Below are positions 51,201-62,327 of a stretch of DNA of 64,000 nt, piece by piece. Every line of letters begins with the position of its first letter. The stretch's first letter is position 1. The notes under the pieces are model-generated. The model was not told the DNA's origin and searched no databases. It worked only from the letters and a program-made list of their open reading frames with translations. The stretch is taken from assembly GCA_013398955.1 (NCBI GenBank), contig VWPU01001248.1, positions 35,289 through 99,288 on the forward strand. Reading direction: 5' to 3'. The stretch comes from Callaeas wilsoni. Its lineage: Eukaryota; Chordata; Aves; Passeriformes; Callaeidae. Both the position numbers and the translations under genes were made by a program.

Positions 51201-54200
51201 CTCAGTCAATTTTCTTATTTTCTCATAACTGGCTTCAGCCTGTTAAAAATGTTACTGAGATTGGGTTACACGCATGCTACTTAATGACTAATTCCTACCT
51301 ATTGTAACTTTTTGTCACTTAAAACTCTGGCTTATGTCTGCAGATAGTCAAGACTCTTCAAATAGAAAAGTTTTGAAATTCTTACACTCTCTTATTGTAA
51401 TTTCTGATGCTTTCTGACACTTACTCCAAGCTGACAATGCACTTTAAGGCAGTTTTTCTGATTATATTTTTTTCCACAACAATAGTCAGGAAATTTATTT
51501 TAAAATGTTGTTCTGTATATAAGAATTTTAAATAATCAGGAAACTCTGATTTAACTCTCTCCTAATTTCCTGACTGCAGGTAAATGCTTCTTCTTGTTAA
51601 ACATGGGTTTAACATGTCACTGCCTTGTCCTGTTCCGTTTGCTTTCTTTTGAAATGGGAGTACTTTGAAGGAAGTTAAAAAACATAGGTTCAACTTGTTC
51701 TTCTTTGACTCTGGGAAGACATTTTCTCACACACCATTTGCTGTAATTTTTCAGAACAGTATCAAGATTAATTGTTGTCTCTTCCCTTTCTGCAGAAGAC
51801 AGTGTGTCTTGTACTGAAAAGACTAAGTGAATGATTTTCCTATACATGGATTTCTGATTCTTTTCCTTACTCTACTATGGATTTCCACAATTTCTGTTCG
51901 AACTTTTTAATTTTGCTTCCTTCTTAGATGAGAAATTTTTGCTCTCCAGTGTTCTTTAACAACATATTGCTCAAAATTTCCAAATTAATGTCATAAAAAT
52001 GGAAGTTTTCAACACAACATCCCCCCCAGACATACCAAACTACAGAAACTGTCAGTTTTCCCAAAGGGGCTTTATCCACAGATTTTCTTGGCAAAGCTAA
52101 CTGGAATTTGTTGAACTGATCCAAGCTCAATTCAACTTATATTGCTAATCATTCTGTTTTATAATGTGCCTGACTTTTAATTAGAGTAACCATCAGTAAA
52201 TCATAAAGTAGGATTTTAATAACTTCTTTAAGACTCCAAGACTCAGAAAACCAGTTTGGAATCTACCAGTTCAGAAAGTATGTCTACTACAAGTGAAAAG
52301 GTTTTTTACATGTATTTGTCATTTTTTTTACTTTTTTAAACCCTCTATGAAGGATAACTTCTCATTTCTATCTCTGTTTTCAGTATGTTACCCATATAGT
52401 CTCAAATGAAAATTTGAGACTACACTTAAACACAATAGATGGATTGATCTCTATTCCTAGCAAGTTATTTCATTCTTCTCTGCTTTGTTTCCTGATCTGT
52501 AAAGTGACTTTTATTACCTCTGTCCTTAGAAGAGTATTGTGAATATAAACTCATGAGCACTAAGGAATGTTCATGAACTAGAGGATGAAAAATTTGCAAA
52601 TGGAGAGTGTGAAGGATGTGGATGACAAGAAGAACTTCAGAAATGATGAAATTAATACTTGGTGTATAATAGCATCTTTCTACAGAATGACCAGAACATA
52701 CTTTCCAATCGGAAAGATAAACAGAGCAGGCAACTGTTCATATACAGTTATGATAATTTTGATTCTTTGTTTCATGTTGAGGGCATATCAGACAATTTCA
52801 TCCCACAGGTAAGACAACTTTTAAGTGTTAAGTGCCAATAACATTAAAGCTTTAATGGGATTTGACTTGATGCATAACAGGAAGGTTATATAAGCTCAGT
52901 CATCCTGTTCCATGCCTATTTTTATTAAAAAGAACACAGAATTTATATTAGAGTATTTTTCAGATTTTCCAGTTACCAGAGCAGAACAAACCATTTTCTG
53001 TGGGTTATAAATGAAAACTGTTTATTTTCTTCCTTTTATCTAAACCATATTTCACAGCTCATGAGCCACAAATGAGGAGATGCTTTCAATAAAATCTTCT
53101 TGGGACTTGCTCTGTGTAAAAATAAACAAATAAAATAAGAAAAGAACTTAGGAAAAGAAAAGAAGAAGGGGAGGTTACAAAAATACTTATCCATGTAACA
53201 GAGATAAAAATTAACAATTTTTCTTTTAAATTAGCAAGAATTATATAGAATGAAGGCTAACTGGCAAAACACCAGTATGTTACATTTAATGCAATAAAAA
53301 TGAATTACAGGAGATCAGAACCAATGTTTTTAAAATGCAGTCCTTATCTCTCCTATATTTTTTGGTATATATTTGTTGGTTAAATATTACTTCATTTAAA
53401 GATAAATCTATAATAGATATGAAGAAAGTGGTAAGTATAGACTAGAAAGTGAGAAGATCTGGGTGAAATACATGAGTCTAGAAAATAAGAACATTTTAGA
53501 AGCTACATAGCTCTACAAGACAGGAGGAGATCAAATGTTTCCAATACGTAAAACAAAGAAAAGGTGCAAGTAATGTAAAAAAAAAAAAGACAATAGTTTA
53601 TGATAGGGAGGTGGAATTGCTTGAAGGTCCTGACCCACTTTGGTAACCAGAAAAAATATAAAATTTCCCAGACTATATCCCACTATCCAATAGAACCTAA
53701 ATTAATAGCTAGCTTTTACCACCTTCAGTACAACTGCAGCTGCTCTTTGGTGTGCCAGAGGCTCCATTTATATCTGGAGGTCTGTGAACGCCAGTTTCAC
53801 TTTCCCCAATATTTCCTCATATTCTGTTCCAAATGCAGACGTGAGGTTCTCATTTTCTAAATACAGATGCCCAACTGCTCCTCACAAAAGCTGATTAACA
53901 TGATGATTGACCTACAAGGCAAAGTTCAGGTGCTCATTTTCGTACATTGACGTCAAGACATCGAGAGAAAAAAGAACCCCACAACTTAATTGAGCAGAAT
54001 TTGTATCCCCTCATAGTGCCTGGAGAAGGAGTTACAGCAATAGAAGTGCTGGTAAGGGTTATTTTTAATTCATATGCTAGAGGGCTGAGTCTCTGAAACA
54101 TATCTTAGTGGATGTTTTCTTATTCTGAGTTCAGCTGCATTTCAATGCAGACAGAATTTCTTTCAGATGGTTTTGTGCAAAGAATTTAAAGAAATTTAGG

Positions 54201-56417
54201 GGACTAGGGAGAGGGAGAGCATAGTTATTAAACAAACAGTTTGGAGTCAGGAGAACTGACTTGTATGCCTCACTCCTAATTTATTTTCTATACATGACTT
54301 CCCTTGGCTTCTGCTATCCTTCAATGCAAAAATTAAGAAGTGCTTTGAACTCCTTGGCTTGATATTTACCTGTGTCATCAACAACTTGTGTCTGAATTTA
54401 TTCATTATTACATGTGCACTTCTAAGGGTGAACAATAATTTAATACTTGTAGAAATTCAGATGTCCATAGCTGTATTTTGAAAAATGATGATAAACAAAT
54501 TTTGGGCCTGATTTTTAAGTCTAAGAATAGCCATATAAAAATCTACAGATAATGTTTAATAAGTGGAATTCTCTGATTTGCTTTTCTACAACCGACTGTC
54601 ATTTGGGTACATGTAAGTTAGTAACAATTATAACTATTCAGATATGAGCTTTTAAATAAATTTAATCCACCATCTGTACTAATACTTCAGATACTTATTG
54701 TTTCAATGCTCTCCGACACGATGAGAATGGTTCGTATAGGCAGCTGATCGTTACAAAGAAAAAGCACTTTCTCTCAGATTGCCTCCATTAATTCAATGTA
54801 GTTTTCAATAGTATGAACAAACAGAAACTAGAATTTTTAGATGACAGGTTTTTGGGCACTCAGGGGCATTACCAATGCTCAAAAGGAGGAGGAAAAAATT
54901 CCATAATCTCAAAGCAAAACAGAAAAGAAGCAATAAAACAGTTGCCTGGAAGCTGTGTAAGACTAGTCCCTTGATTATCTAAATAGGGTAAGAGACAAGT
55001 AATCCATACTTCTCCATGGCTTCATTGCAATTGTCTGCTTTCCAGTAGCTGATAAAAGGGAAAAAAACATTGTTTTCCATTCTTATTTGCTCTTGATTTT
55101 TCTCTAACTCTGTTGCCTGCAAGGCTATGCTGGTAAACCTGCTAATCTTATTTTAATTCCTAACAGATCACTCTCCATATTAAAAAAACCTTATTCATAT
55201 TACACGCTAGGTATAGTTACCAAAAGAGCAGGTTGTAGTGTCGATGATGGATGTCCCTTCAGTTACATCTTTTACTTTGGGTCTGCATGGAGAGGGTGAG
55301 AAGTCCCTTGGTCTGCATTTAGTTCTGGTTCATCTGTGAAACTCCAGCTCTTCTTTGCAGCTGAGCTGATCTCTTGGAATCATGTGGGCTCAACATTTCT
55401 TGCAAATTAATCCTTTATGGTGCAGTGTAAAGAGACCTACATCTGTGGATCTCATCCTGTGGCAGCTTATTGCACCTCTGTATTCTTTGAGCTTATATAT
55501 ATGAAGAAATTTTCCCACTTGTGTTTACAAAGTGCTGAAAGTACAACTTTCTTGGAAGACACTCTGATTTATCCATTAAAATGATTTTACTTAGTTTAAT
55601 TGAAACACCTTTTCCTGTAACATAATTGAACTGATAAATGCACTTCTGAAATAATCTGTACAAGTGATGCAGTGCCAAAGTGTTAGATGTGTCAGTTAAG
55701 TGTTTCAGTTCATGATCCCATTTTGGGATTCACTTAGCACCCCCCTACTATACACAAGGCTTGTGGTATCTTTATGAATAAATATTAGCAATAATACTCA
55801 AACATAGATTTCTAATTTTGTATTATATTTTAATATTTCTATATTGTGTAATATAAAATAAGTTTATAGTCTACCACTTAAAATAGTAAGTGTTTAGCTT
55901 ATGATTTAACCTGTCAAATATGGTGCCAAAACATTTTTCCCCTTCATGTTCAATGCCAAATACAGGTAATATTTGTTAAGAAAACATATATGTAGCTACA
56001 GCATATAGCAGCACCATGAGGATTATTAAGGACCTTGTCTTTCCCTTAATAATGATTTCAAATTTACCAGGATGACTAAGACCTTGCTTAGTCCCTTAAG
56101 TCTTCATAGTTCCAGAGAGCATTAGCCATAAATCTTTTTTCTTTTCAGTGCAGTGGTTTAGGCTTAATCTGATGAAAAATATTGTTGCTATCCAGTCTGA
56201 CAAAAGCCAAAACCCACACTGTTCTCAAGAGGCAGTTACTTGAGTAATCAATCAGTTTGAAAATGTGGATCATATCCTAGAACCAGGTATATCAATGAAT
56301 TCCACAAAGGGAAAATATTTGTAAGAAATTTAACAATCATGTAACTGTGCTATATTTCTGGGTCAAAGTTACAAAAATATACAAAGAGTACTTGGACAAA
56401 GCCATTACTTAAAATAA
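48283..56417. other. Long unique AT-rich stretch
   Basis: About 8 kb without a supportable gene or interspersed repeat. Notable only for a perfect hairpin with a GAAA loop at 52397-52422 and two adjacent hairpins at 56022-56093. Frames such as 48776-49021 and 52585-52812 show no domain. Confidence 0.5.
52397..52422. repeat. Perfect 11-bp hairpin with GAAA tetraloop
   Basis: TAGTCTCAAAT (52397-52407) pairs exactly with ATTTGAGACTA (52412-52422) around GAAA. No surrounding RNA gene is apparent. Confidence 0.9.
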
Positions 56418-56602
56418 ATGGTGAGGCACTGGATCAGGTTTCCCAGAGAAGTTATGGATGCTCCATGCCTGGAAGTGTTCAAAGCAAGACTGGATGGGAC
56501 TCTGAGCAACCTGGTCTACTGGAAGGTGTCCCTGCCCATGGCAGGGGGATGGGAACTCCGACCTTTAAAGTCCCTTTCAACCCAAATCATTCTATGATTC
56601 TT
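56418..56602 (+). mobile_element. CR1 LINE 3' end
   Basis: Plus-strand CR1 terminus with 'caggtttcccagagaagtta', 'ctgagcaacctggtctactg', 'gaaggtgtccctgcccatgg' and the end 'cattctatgattcttg'. Confidence 0.93.
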
Positions 56603-57125
56603 GAACATAAAATAGGTAATTAAGAAGTCCTCTGTAAGCCAGGGAAAACCCCCTTTATAAAACAATTTCATATTCAAATGTTTCCTCTCTGTTGCTGAGA
56701 TTGTTAATAACAGAATCTCAGAAGTTCAGTACTGGGTGCTCCAGCACACGGGTTTCTGATTTTCACATTCAAGCAATTCTTGTGGGGAACCTTATGCATC
56801 TGGATAGACTTACTATCTCAAATAAATACGATAATTTTAGGTAAAGGCTTATGGAAGAGATGACCAGCTGATGCACATATGCTGTTTTCCTCTGAGTTCT
56901 TAGTGCCTACTAGGAGATAAGAAGGCATTACTATAAGAAGAGAAAAGGTTAAATATAATTGTTATTGGTAGCTGACGGATGTAGTATATTGAAAACCAGA
57001 TTTATTTTTTTTCCTAGTAATACTTGACCATTGACAAAACTTTGGTTGTATTTTCTGTCTGTTATCTCTGTATGCTCGTACCTATTGCTGTTTTCAAAAA
57101 TATTCCTGTGCTGGTACTACATAGG
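56603..57125. other. Unassigned 5' flank of the provirus
   Basis: AT-rich sequence without a recognised feature. The five bases before the 5' LTR are ATAGG (57121-57125), the expected target duplication to look for beyond the right edge of the window. Confidence 0.45.
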
Positions 57126-58017
57126 TGTGAGGAGCCAATTTAATCTTGATTTCTGTCTCACAGGTTCTGTGGCTTTTTGGCTTTGGCTTTTTGAGTCTTG
57201 GCTTTTTGGGGCTTTTTGGAGTCGGGGCTTTTTGGGTCTGGGGGCCATTTATGTCTTGTGTTTTTGCTTTGGCTCCAGCCTGCTGAAGTCTGCTTCTTGC
57301 CCTGGCCCTAGCTTTTTTCTTATCCTTTTTGCGCTGGCTATAGCCTGCTTTTTGGCTCTTCTGCCCTCACTGGCCCTTGGTTGCCCTTGCTCACTCCACA
57401 CTCACCCTCTCACCGGGCACTTGGCTGACCTCTGAGTCTCATGTGTAGCCTGCATTCTGCCCTACTCCCTTGCCAATCCCAGCAGCTGCCTGTCCTGCCT
57501 CCTATGTTCCTGCCCGACGCCCTGTCTGCTTCAACCCTGCATTCCTGCCTGAGCCACCTGCCTCTCCAATCCAGCCCATCGCTGCAATCCCCGCCCCAAC
57601 CCAGTCCAAGTTTCTGGACCTCCTGCCTGAGTGCCTACTCACTCACTGTGTGTCCGGCTGCCTATTGCTGCAGGAGCTGACCCTGTGGAGCCGTGCCTCT
57701 CCAAGAGCTGCACAGGCTTCCCTGCAAGCACCATGCACACTTCCCCCCACCACATGAACATCGATGGCACTCTCCGACCCTCTAGTGGTATCATCCTCTT
57801 TGTCTCTTGTTGTCTCCTCTCTCTCTGTCTCGCTACCCCCATCCTGTTCCATTTTCCTTCCTCCTTTTCTGTCTTTTCTAGCTCTCTTTAGTATGGCAAC
57901 TCCTTTTTTTCCCCCTTTCATTACCAATAAACAGTTCTCAGATACAATGTTGTCTCATTTGACTTAATTTCATCCTAGACCATCTATTTTTAGAAGAACT
58001 CCTCGCAGTTCCCCACA
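57126..58017 (+). mobile_element. 5' LTR of the ERVL-like provirus
   Basis: An 892 bp LTR starting TGTGAGGAGC and ending TTCCCCACA; the ends are inverted repeats at seven of nine positions. AATAAA lies at 57926-57931. A short degenerate array of about five GGCTTTTTGG motifs covers 57171-57240, followed by a CT-rich stretch. The first 35 bases recur exactly at 63870-63904 in the 3' LTR, but the two LTRs then diverge abruptly, so one has a deletion or rearrangement in U3. The 134-codon hydrophobic frame at 57031-57435 lies across the LTR edge and is not a gene. Confidence 0.85.
57171..57240 (+). repeat. GGCTTTTTGG minisatellite in 5' LTR
   Basis: Five imperfect copies of GGCTTTTTGG spaced 8-20 bases apart, absent from the visible part of the 3' LTR. 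Confidence 0.8.
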
Positions 58018-58036
58018 GTGGAACGCAACGTTAAAT

Positions 58037-58054
58037 TGGCGGCAGCAGTGGGAT
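58037..58054 (+). promoter_or_regulatory. Primer binding site, tRNA-Leu type
   Basis: TGGCGGCAGCAGTGGGAT lies 19 bases after the LTR end. From memory it matches the complement of the 3' end of a vertebrate tRNA-Leu (AAG family) at 16 of 18 positions. A leucine primer is the defining trait of the ERV-L group and agrees with the integrase similarity downstream. Confidence 0.8.
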
Positions 58055-58190
58055 GGCCTTGAATGACAACTTTATATGTTTTTGAACCGTTTAGTGTGTG
58101 TTTTACCGGATATTCATTTGGGCATTAAAAGAAAGAAAGAAAAAAACCAAGGCATGACCCTCCCTGAAACCTGCTGCCCACAACTGACCT

Positions 58191-58720
58191 AAGGTGTGCC
58201 CTCTCAGAAAGTGTTTTTTCTCTAGGGGCAATTTGGAACTCATTACAGTGTGGCCCTTTCTGGGAAGCATTTTTCCCCCTTGTCTGTAACTGCTGTGCAG
58301 ATTTAAGGTCTGTCCTCTCAGAAAGTGTTTTTCTTTGGACAGTTTGGGACTTTTTACTGTGAGGCCCTTTTGAGAAGCATTTTGCCCCCTTTCTGTAACT
58401 CTCTGTGTGTAGCTGCCTTGGTAGTTTAAGGTATGTCCTCCCAGGACATTTTGGGGCATTTTTTGGGATTTTTTATGGTGTGGCCCTTCCTTGGGAAGCA
58501 TGACACCCCGTTTCTGCAGCTAACTGGCCATAAGGTGTGTCTTCCTGAGGTGCGCTTTTTTGGGTGTCTGGAGGTTTTACGGTGTGACCCTCCTCAGGAA
58601 GCTGTTTTTCCCCTTCTCTCGCAGTCTGTGCTTTTAAGCAAACCTTTCGTGTGCTTTTGGGGGTTGCTTAGTTCGAGCACTTAGAGATTATAAGGTGTGA
58701 AAGTTGTCTGCCCAAGAAAA
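58191..58720 (+). repeat. Tandem repeats in the proviral leader
   Basis: Degenerate direct repeats lie between the primer site and gag. Units start at 58191, 58305, 58428, 58532, a partial one at 58636, and a last start at 58692, giving periods of 114, 123, 104, 104 and 56. Each begins 'aaggtgtgccctctcagaaa' or a variant, and contains a 'ggtgtggccctt' block, a 'gggaagcat' block and a 'ccccttctctgtaac'-like block. The minus-strand 132-codon frame across it is a by-product of the repeats. A role as packaging or splice signal is possible but not shown. Confidence 0.85.
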
Positions 58721-58728
58721 CACTAGCA

Positions 58729-60240
58729 ATGAACGTCAGTGCTGTAATGGTGGAGCAGGGTGGAGACGGGTCCTCCCCCTTACTAGATTTCTTAGAAAGT
58801 TTCCAGACCATCTGTGCCTGGACTAGAGTGGGCTAGGGACCATTGGCATAGTGTGCAAAGCGTTATAGACCAGGTCTTGGCTTTGCAGGCAAAAGCGAGA
58901 TCCAAGTCTGGGAACAGGAAAGCAGGTGTTTGTACAGTGTTCGGGGTGGCTCTGACTACTGCTGTACAGGAGAGGACTGCCTGTCATTACCAGGATAGGG
59001 CAGCAATTGAGTTGCTACAAATGCTGGTGCAGACCTTGCAAGTCTGTATGCGGACCTGCAGGGAAAGTTAGAGGAGGAAAAAATGTAGAATGACAGCTTC
59101 TGGCAGGTGTTAGGGGACATGTTAGCAAGTGACACCACTGCTCTGGGCATCCCCACTCTGAGTGCCACTGCTCCAAGTGCTGCCTCAGCACTCCCGGATG
59201 ATGTCACAGCCAGGTCTGTTGCTCCTGTGTACTCTGTAAAACAACTCACAGTGGTGCGGGCCAGGCTGAAGCCACAGTCTGCCTTCACCCCTTAATAAAA
59301 ACTGAATATCCATATGAAATTGACCAGGATCAGGCCTCCTTTATAACAACTGAAGAGGTGCCATTTACAGCTATGGAGCTCGTTAAACTGAAAAAGGAAT
59401 TCAGTCACCACTCCTGCAAAACCGAAACTGAATGTTTGGTGTTTCTCCTTTAGCAGTAGAGACCAAATCTTGCTTAGTGAGAAGGAGGCAGAGGGTTACT
59501 GGGGTCTCAGTGTTTTCCTCACCACTGGAGACTGCCGGGTGCCATGGTCTTTCACCCAGAGGGCTGCTTATAGGGCTGGTGGTGAAGACCCCTTGGAGAG
59601 ATGTGATCCCCTTGTTATAGAAGAGACTACAGACAAGTTACTGGAGACCGTCCATAAGACTGCTTGCCTATGAATGATGGACAATTGTAAACTAGTCCCT
59701 TTTCAAGAATCCCTCATGATGCTCATAGTAGATGCTGAGAGAACGACTCATCTAATTTGTGAGCTTCCCAACTCTCTAAAATACCAGTCAGTATTCAGTT
59801 GCAGGGAAGGATACAGGCTTTAGCATTCTTAGAAAAGGTTGCTGCTGCTCTGGAAGGTACTACCTCTTCCCTTGCAGGGAATGCCCCGACCCAGGGAGGC
59901 AAGGTGTGGACCTTGAGAGACGTCGCCCAAGAATTAATTAATTTTAGGCAAAAATATGGTCCCTTAAAAGCAGCTGTGAGCAGATCGGAGACTCGTGGGG
60001 TGAGGCATACCCATCTCAGCCTGAGGCTATCACCCAGAATTTCTCCCCCAGTCCAATCAGGGGGGATGGGATCGCCTGCCCACAAGACAGGCTAATCTGG
60101 GCAAAGAGCGGGTGGAATGGAATCCTGAAAAGGATGATGGACAGTCTCTCCATGGACCTATTGGAAAAGGTGGTGACAGAATGGCCAGACAAAACGTCCG
60201 AGAAGTGTAGCAGGAGCCCTAGCATATACCCTTTGATCGA
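58729..60240 (+). pseudogene. gag: gag remnant of the ERVL-like provirus
   Basis: The likely gag start is the ATG at 58729-58731, followed by MNVSAVMVEQGGDGSSPLLD and an in-frame TAG near 58834. The reading then continues in another frame (ARDHWHSVQSVIDQVLALQA, to a stop at 59071). Further short pieces in differing frames follow at 59107-59295, 59470-59673 and 59799-60095; the last (TLRDVAQELINFRQKYGPLK) looks like capsid-type helical sequence. No zinc knuckle (C-x2-C-x4-H-x4-C) could be found. Gag would form the structural shell; this copy is broken by several frameshifts and stops. Assignment rests on position between leader and protease and on its make-up. Confidence 0.65.
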
Positions 60241-60299
60241 TACAGGTGGGGAAGAAGGTGTGTTAGTGGAACCAAAGCAGGTAAACTGAAAGCCCTGTT

Positions 60300-60595
60300 T
60301 CCCTTAGGTGGATGGGGGAACGGAGGCTGGATGTATGTTAGGCAAATCACTGATAATGGCCTCAGAGACATTTTATTAACAGCAGCTGCTGGACCTAAAA
60401 AACAATTACTAACATTTTTAGATTAACACTGGGGCTCAGATACCAGCCCTGACTAAGCAGGATGCTGCCACTCGCAGAGTTGTCCCATCTAAAGAGCCCT
60501 TGCTTATATAAATGCATTAGGAGTGTCACAATCTGTGGCCACTGCTGCAGCTGGTCTAATACTGCCAGGTGAGGAAATAAGAGTCAGTTATAATG
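60300..60595 (+). pseudogene. pro: Retroviral aspartic protease remnant
   Basis: Coding-like sequence between gag and the inserted LTR. A frame reading GWGNGGWMYVRQ, then KKQLLTFLD, stops at 60424-60426. Directly after, in a different frame, comes TGAQIPALTKQD. Together these surround the site where aspartic proteases have their D-T-G catalytic triad. A small insertion separates the aspartate codon from the TG part, so the catalytic motif is broken. A later segment (GLILPGEEIRVSYNVSWGDS) continues to the LTR junction. Function would be cleavage of Gag and Pol; this copy is dead. Confidence 0.6.
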
Positions 60596-61251
60596 TGTCT
60601 TGGGGTGATTCTATGACAATACTGTGTTCCCCATCGCCTGCTTGATTTCTAGTGTACCTTTAAATTGCATAGGGAGGAGAGAGAAGCCGAGAGAACTCTT
60701 CAAAGCGGCTAGCTTGACCTTGCATCTAGAATGTTCTGTATTCTTTTCTCTCCCGATCCCGACCACATTTGGGTGGTTAGAGGACTTTTGCTCTCTAGTC
60801 TCTTCGGCGTTCAGCGGAGAAGGGACTGTGATCTGCCTCAGCGGCTTCTGTTCCTTTCTGGACTGTTTATGGTTTGCTTTTCATCCAAGACCCGCTACCA
60901 TCTCCAGACCTGCCCGGCGGGCCCCTCCACGGGGGCCCGTCGGACCCTGCCTGGCCCGGCCTGGCCCAGTGTAGGACTGCAGGTTTTACCTACAGAAAGA
61001 ACTCTAAAATCCATAGTCCTCTTTTAGGGGACGAGGGAGGGGGTTTCAATTTTTTTTCTTTTTTTTCCCCCTGTGACAGCAGGGGACGCTGTTTGTTAAA
61101 TAAATAGTTTTTTCACTTTCACTCAAGAAATTATTTTCCTGAACCCGTGGGGGAGGTGCTGCCGGGGCCTGCTTGCCTGGCAGGCAGGAGAGAGAGAGAG
61201 CGACGCCCCTCTCGGGTTGTTTCCTCCTGGATTTGTGTCCAAACCGGCACA
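60596..61251 (+). mobile_element. Foreign solo LTR inside the provirus
   Basis: A 656 bp LTR-like block starting TGTCTTGGGG and ending CCGGCACA, with a GC-rich centre (60905-60968), AATAAA at 61099-61104 and a typical R-U5 part ('ttcactttcactcaagaaat', 'ctcgggttgtttcctcctgg'). It resembles passerine ERVK-type LTRs. The flanking six bases (ATAATG and TCATGG) do not match, and the host provirus jumps from protease to integrase across it, so reverse transcriptase and RNase H sequence has been lost here. Frames inside it are not genes. Confidence 0.75.
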
Positions 61252-61293
61252 TCATGGCAGTAGGGGAGTTTCGCCTAAGCTTACTGGGACTGG

Positions 61294-62315
61294 ATGTTTG
61301 AAAAGGGACAATGTGGTACGACAGCCTGGGGCAACAGTGGTCCTTTGGATCCACTTACCAGCAAATCAGATTGCTACAGATGGCCTCAAATCTTCCGCCT
61401 TCAAAACTCACAAATGTTAAACCATATCCATTGCCTTTGGGAGCCCGAGAGGGAATTACCTGAGTCCTTAGAGGCACATGCTCAAGGTTGGCTTGTCACC
61501 AGGGAAAATTGCAGGACATGCATTCCTGTGAGGAATGTCGAGTCTGGCTTGAAAGACACCCCCTAGAGGAGCCTTCACTGCATTTAAGAGAAGGACGAGG
61601 ATCATGGGAGGCTTGGCATGTCGATTATGTTGGACCTTTCAAGAAATCAGAAGGGAAACAGCATGTGTTAGTGGGGGTGGCAATAATTTTGGGACTCACC
61701 CAAGCCAGGGCTTTTGCCCAAGCCACAGGGGAAAACACTGTTAAGGCCCTGAAAGAATGGTTTGGGATTTTCTCCAAACCTCAAACTATCCGATCTGACA
61801 ATGGTACTCACTTTGCTACTGAGGAGGCAATTGAGTGGGTGTTTCATACACCCTACCATTCCAAGGCAAATGAGATCATTGAGAGGACAAATGGACTATT
61901 GAAAAGGTACTTAAAACCTCAAAAACCAGAATGGGCAAAAAGACTGGGAGAAGCGGTGGCCCTTGTGAAAAACAGATGGGGGTTGAATGGTGGCCCCAAG
62001 GTTACTGCTTTTTGCCTCCAGGCGCCCACAACCCTTCCTGTTCATACTATCTGGGAACACCCCAGCAACCCATCCTTCTCTCCTGGACAGCTTGTGCTGG
62101 TAGAACTCCTGACCATTGGAAAGGTGCCATTACTTCTCAATACCCTTTTGAACAAATATACCTGGAGGGCAAGAGATGCCTATGGAAAAGGGCACAAAAT
62201 TAACACCAGATGGATTATTCCCTCATTCGGATGTTATAATTATTTTTGCAGCTTCGGAAGGACTGAGAACCTGTTTATTTGTGTATCAGGGCAAAGACCA
62301 GGAGACACCAGATGA
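61294..62315 (+). pseudogene. pol: pol 3' part: ERVL-type integrase
   Basis: Integrase inserts the viral DNA into the host genome. The open frame from 61488 to 62315 (275 codons, no usable ATG start of its own, since it is the tail of pol) holds a C-E-E-C pair at 61527-61538 (zinc-binding end of the N-terminal domain), then WHVDYVGPF with the first catalytic Asp (codon 46, 61623), IRSDNGTHF with the second Asp (codon 104, 61797), and NEIIERTNGLLKRYLKPQ with the catalytic Glu (codon 132, 61881). D and E are 27 residues apart instead of the usual 35, so about eight codons are missing in frame. The end (SPGQLVLVEL, KINTRWIIPSF) is the SH3-like C-terminal domain. A frame at 61294-61566 carries part of the N-terminal domain, so a frameshift lies near 61480-61550. 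Sequence style is class III (ERV-L). Confidence 0.88.
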
Positions 62316-62327
62316 AGATGTAGGTGA

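Noticed and set aside
57031..57435. 134-codon hydrophobic frame
   Set aside because: It crosses the 5' LTR edge and its composition comes from the CTTTTTGG repeats and T-rich sequence.
58103..58501. 132-codon minus-strand frame with internal repeats
   Set aside because: It is antisense to the leader repeat array, and its repetition simply mirrors the DNA repeats.
58191..58720. CRISPR-like repeat array
   Set aside because: Units are long, degenerate and contiguous without spacers, in a eukaryotic provirus.
60624..61027. Frames of about 100 codons between protease and integrase
   Set aside because: They fall inside the inserted LTR and have no reverse transcriptase motifs.
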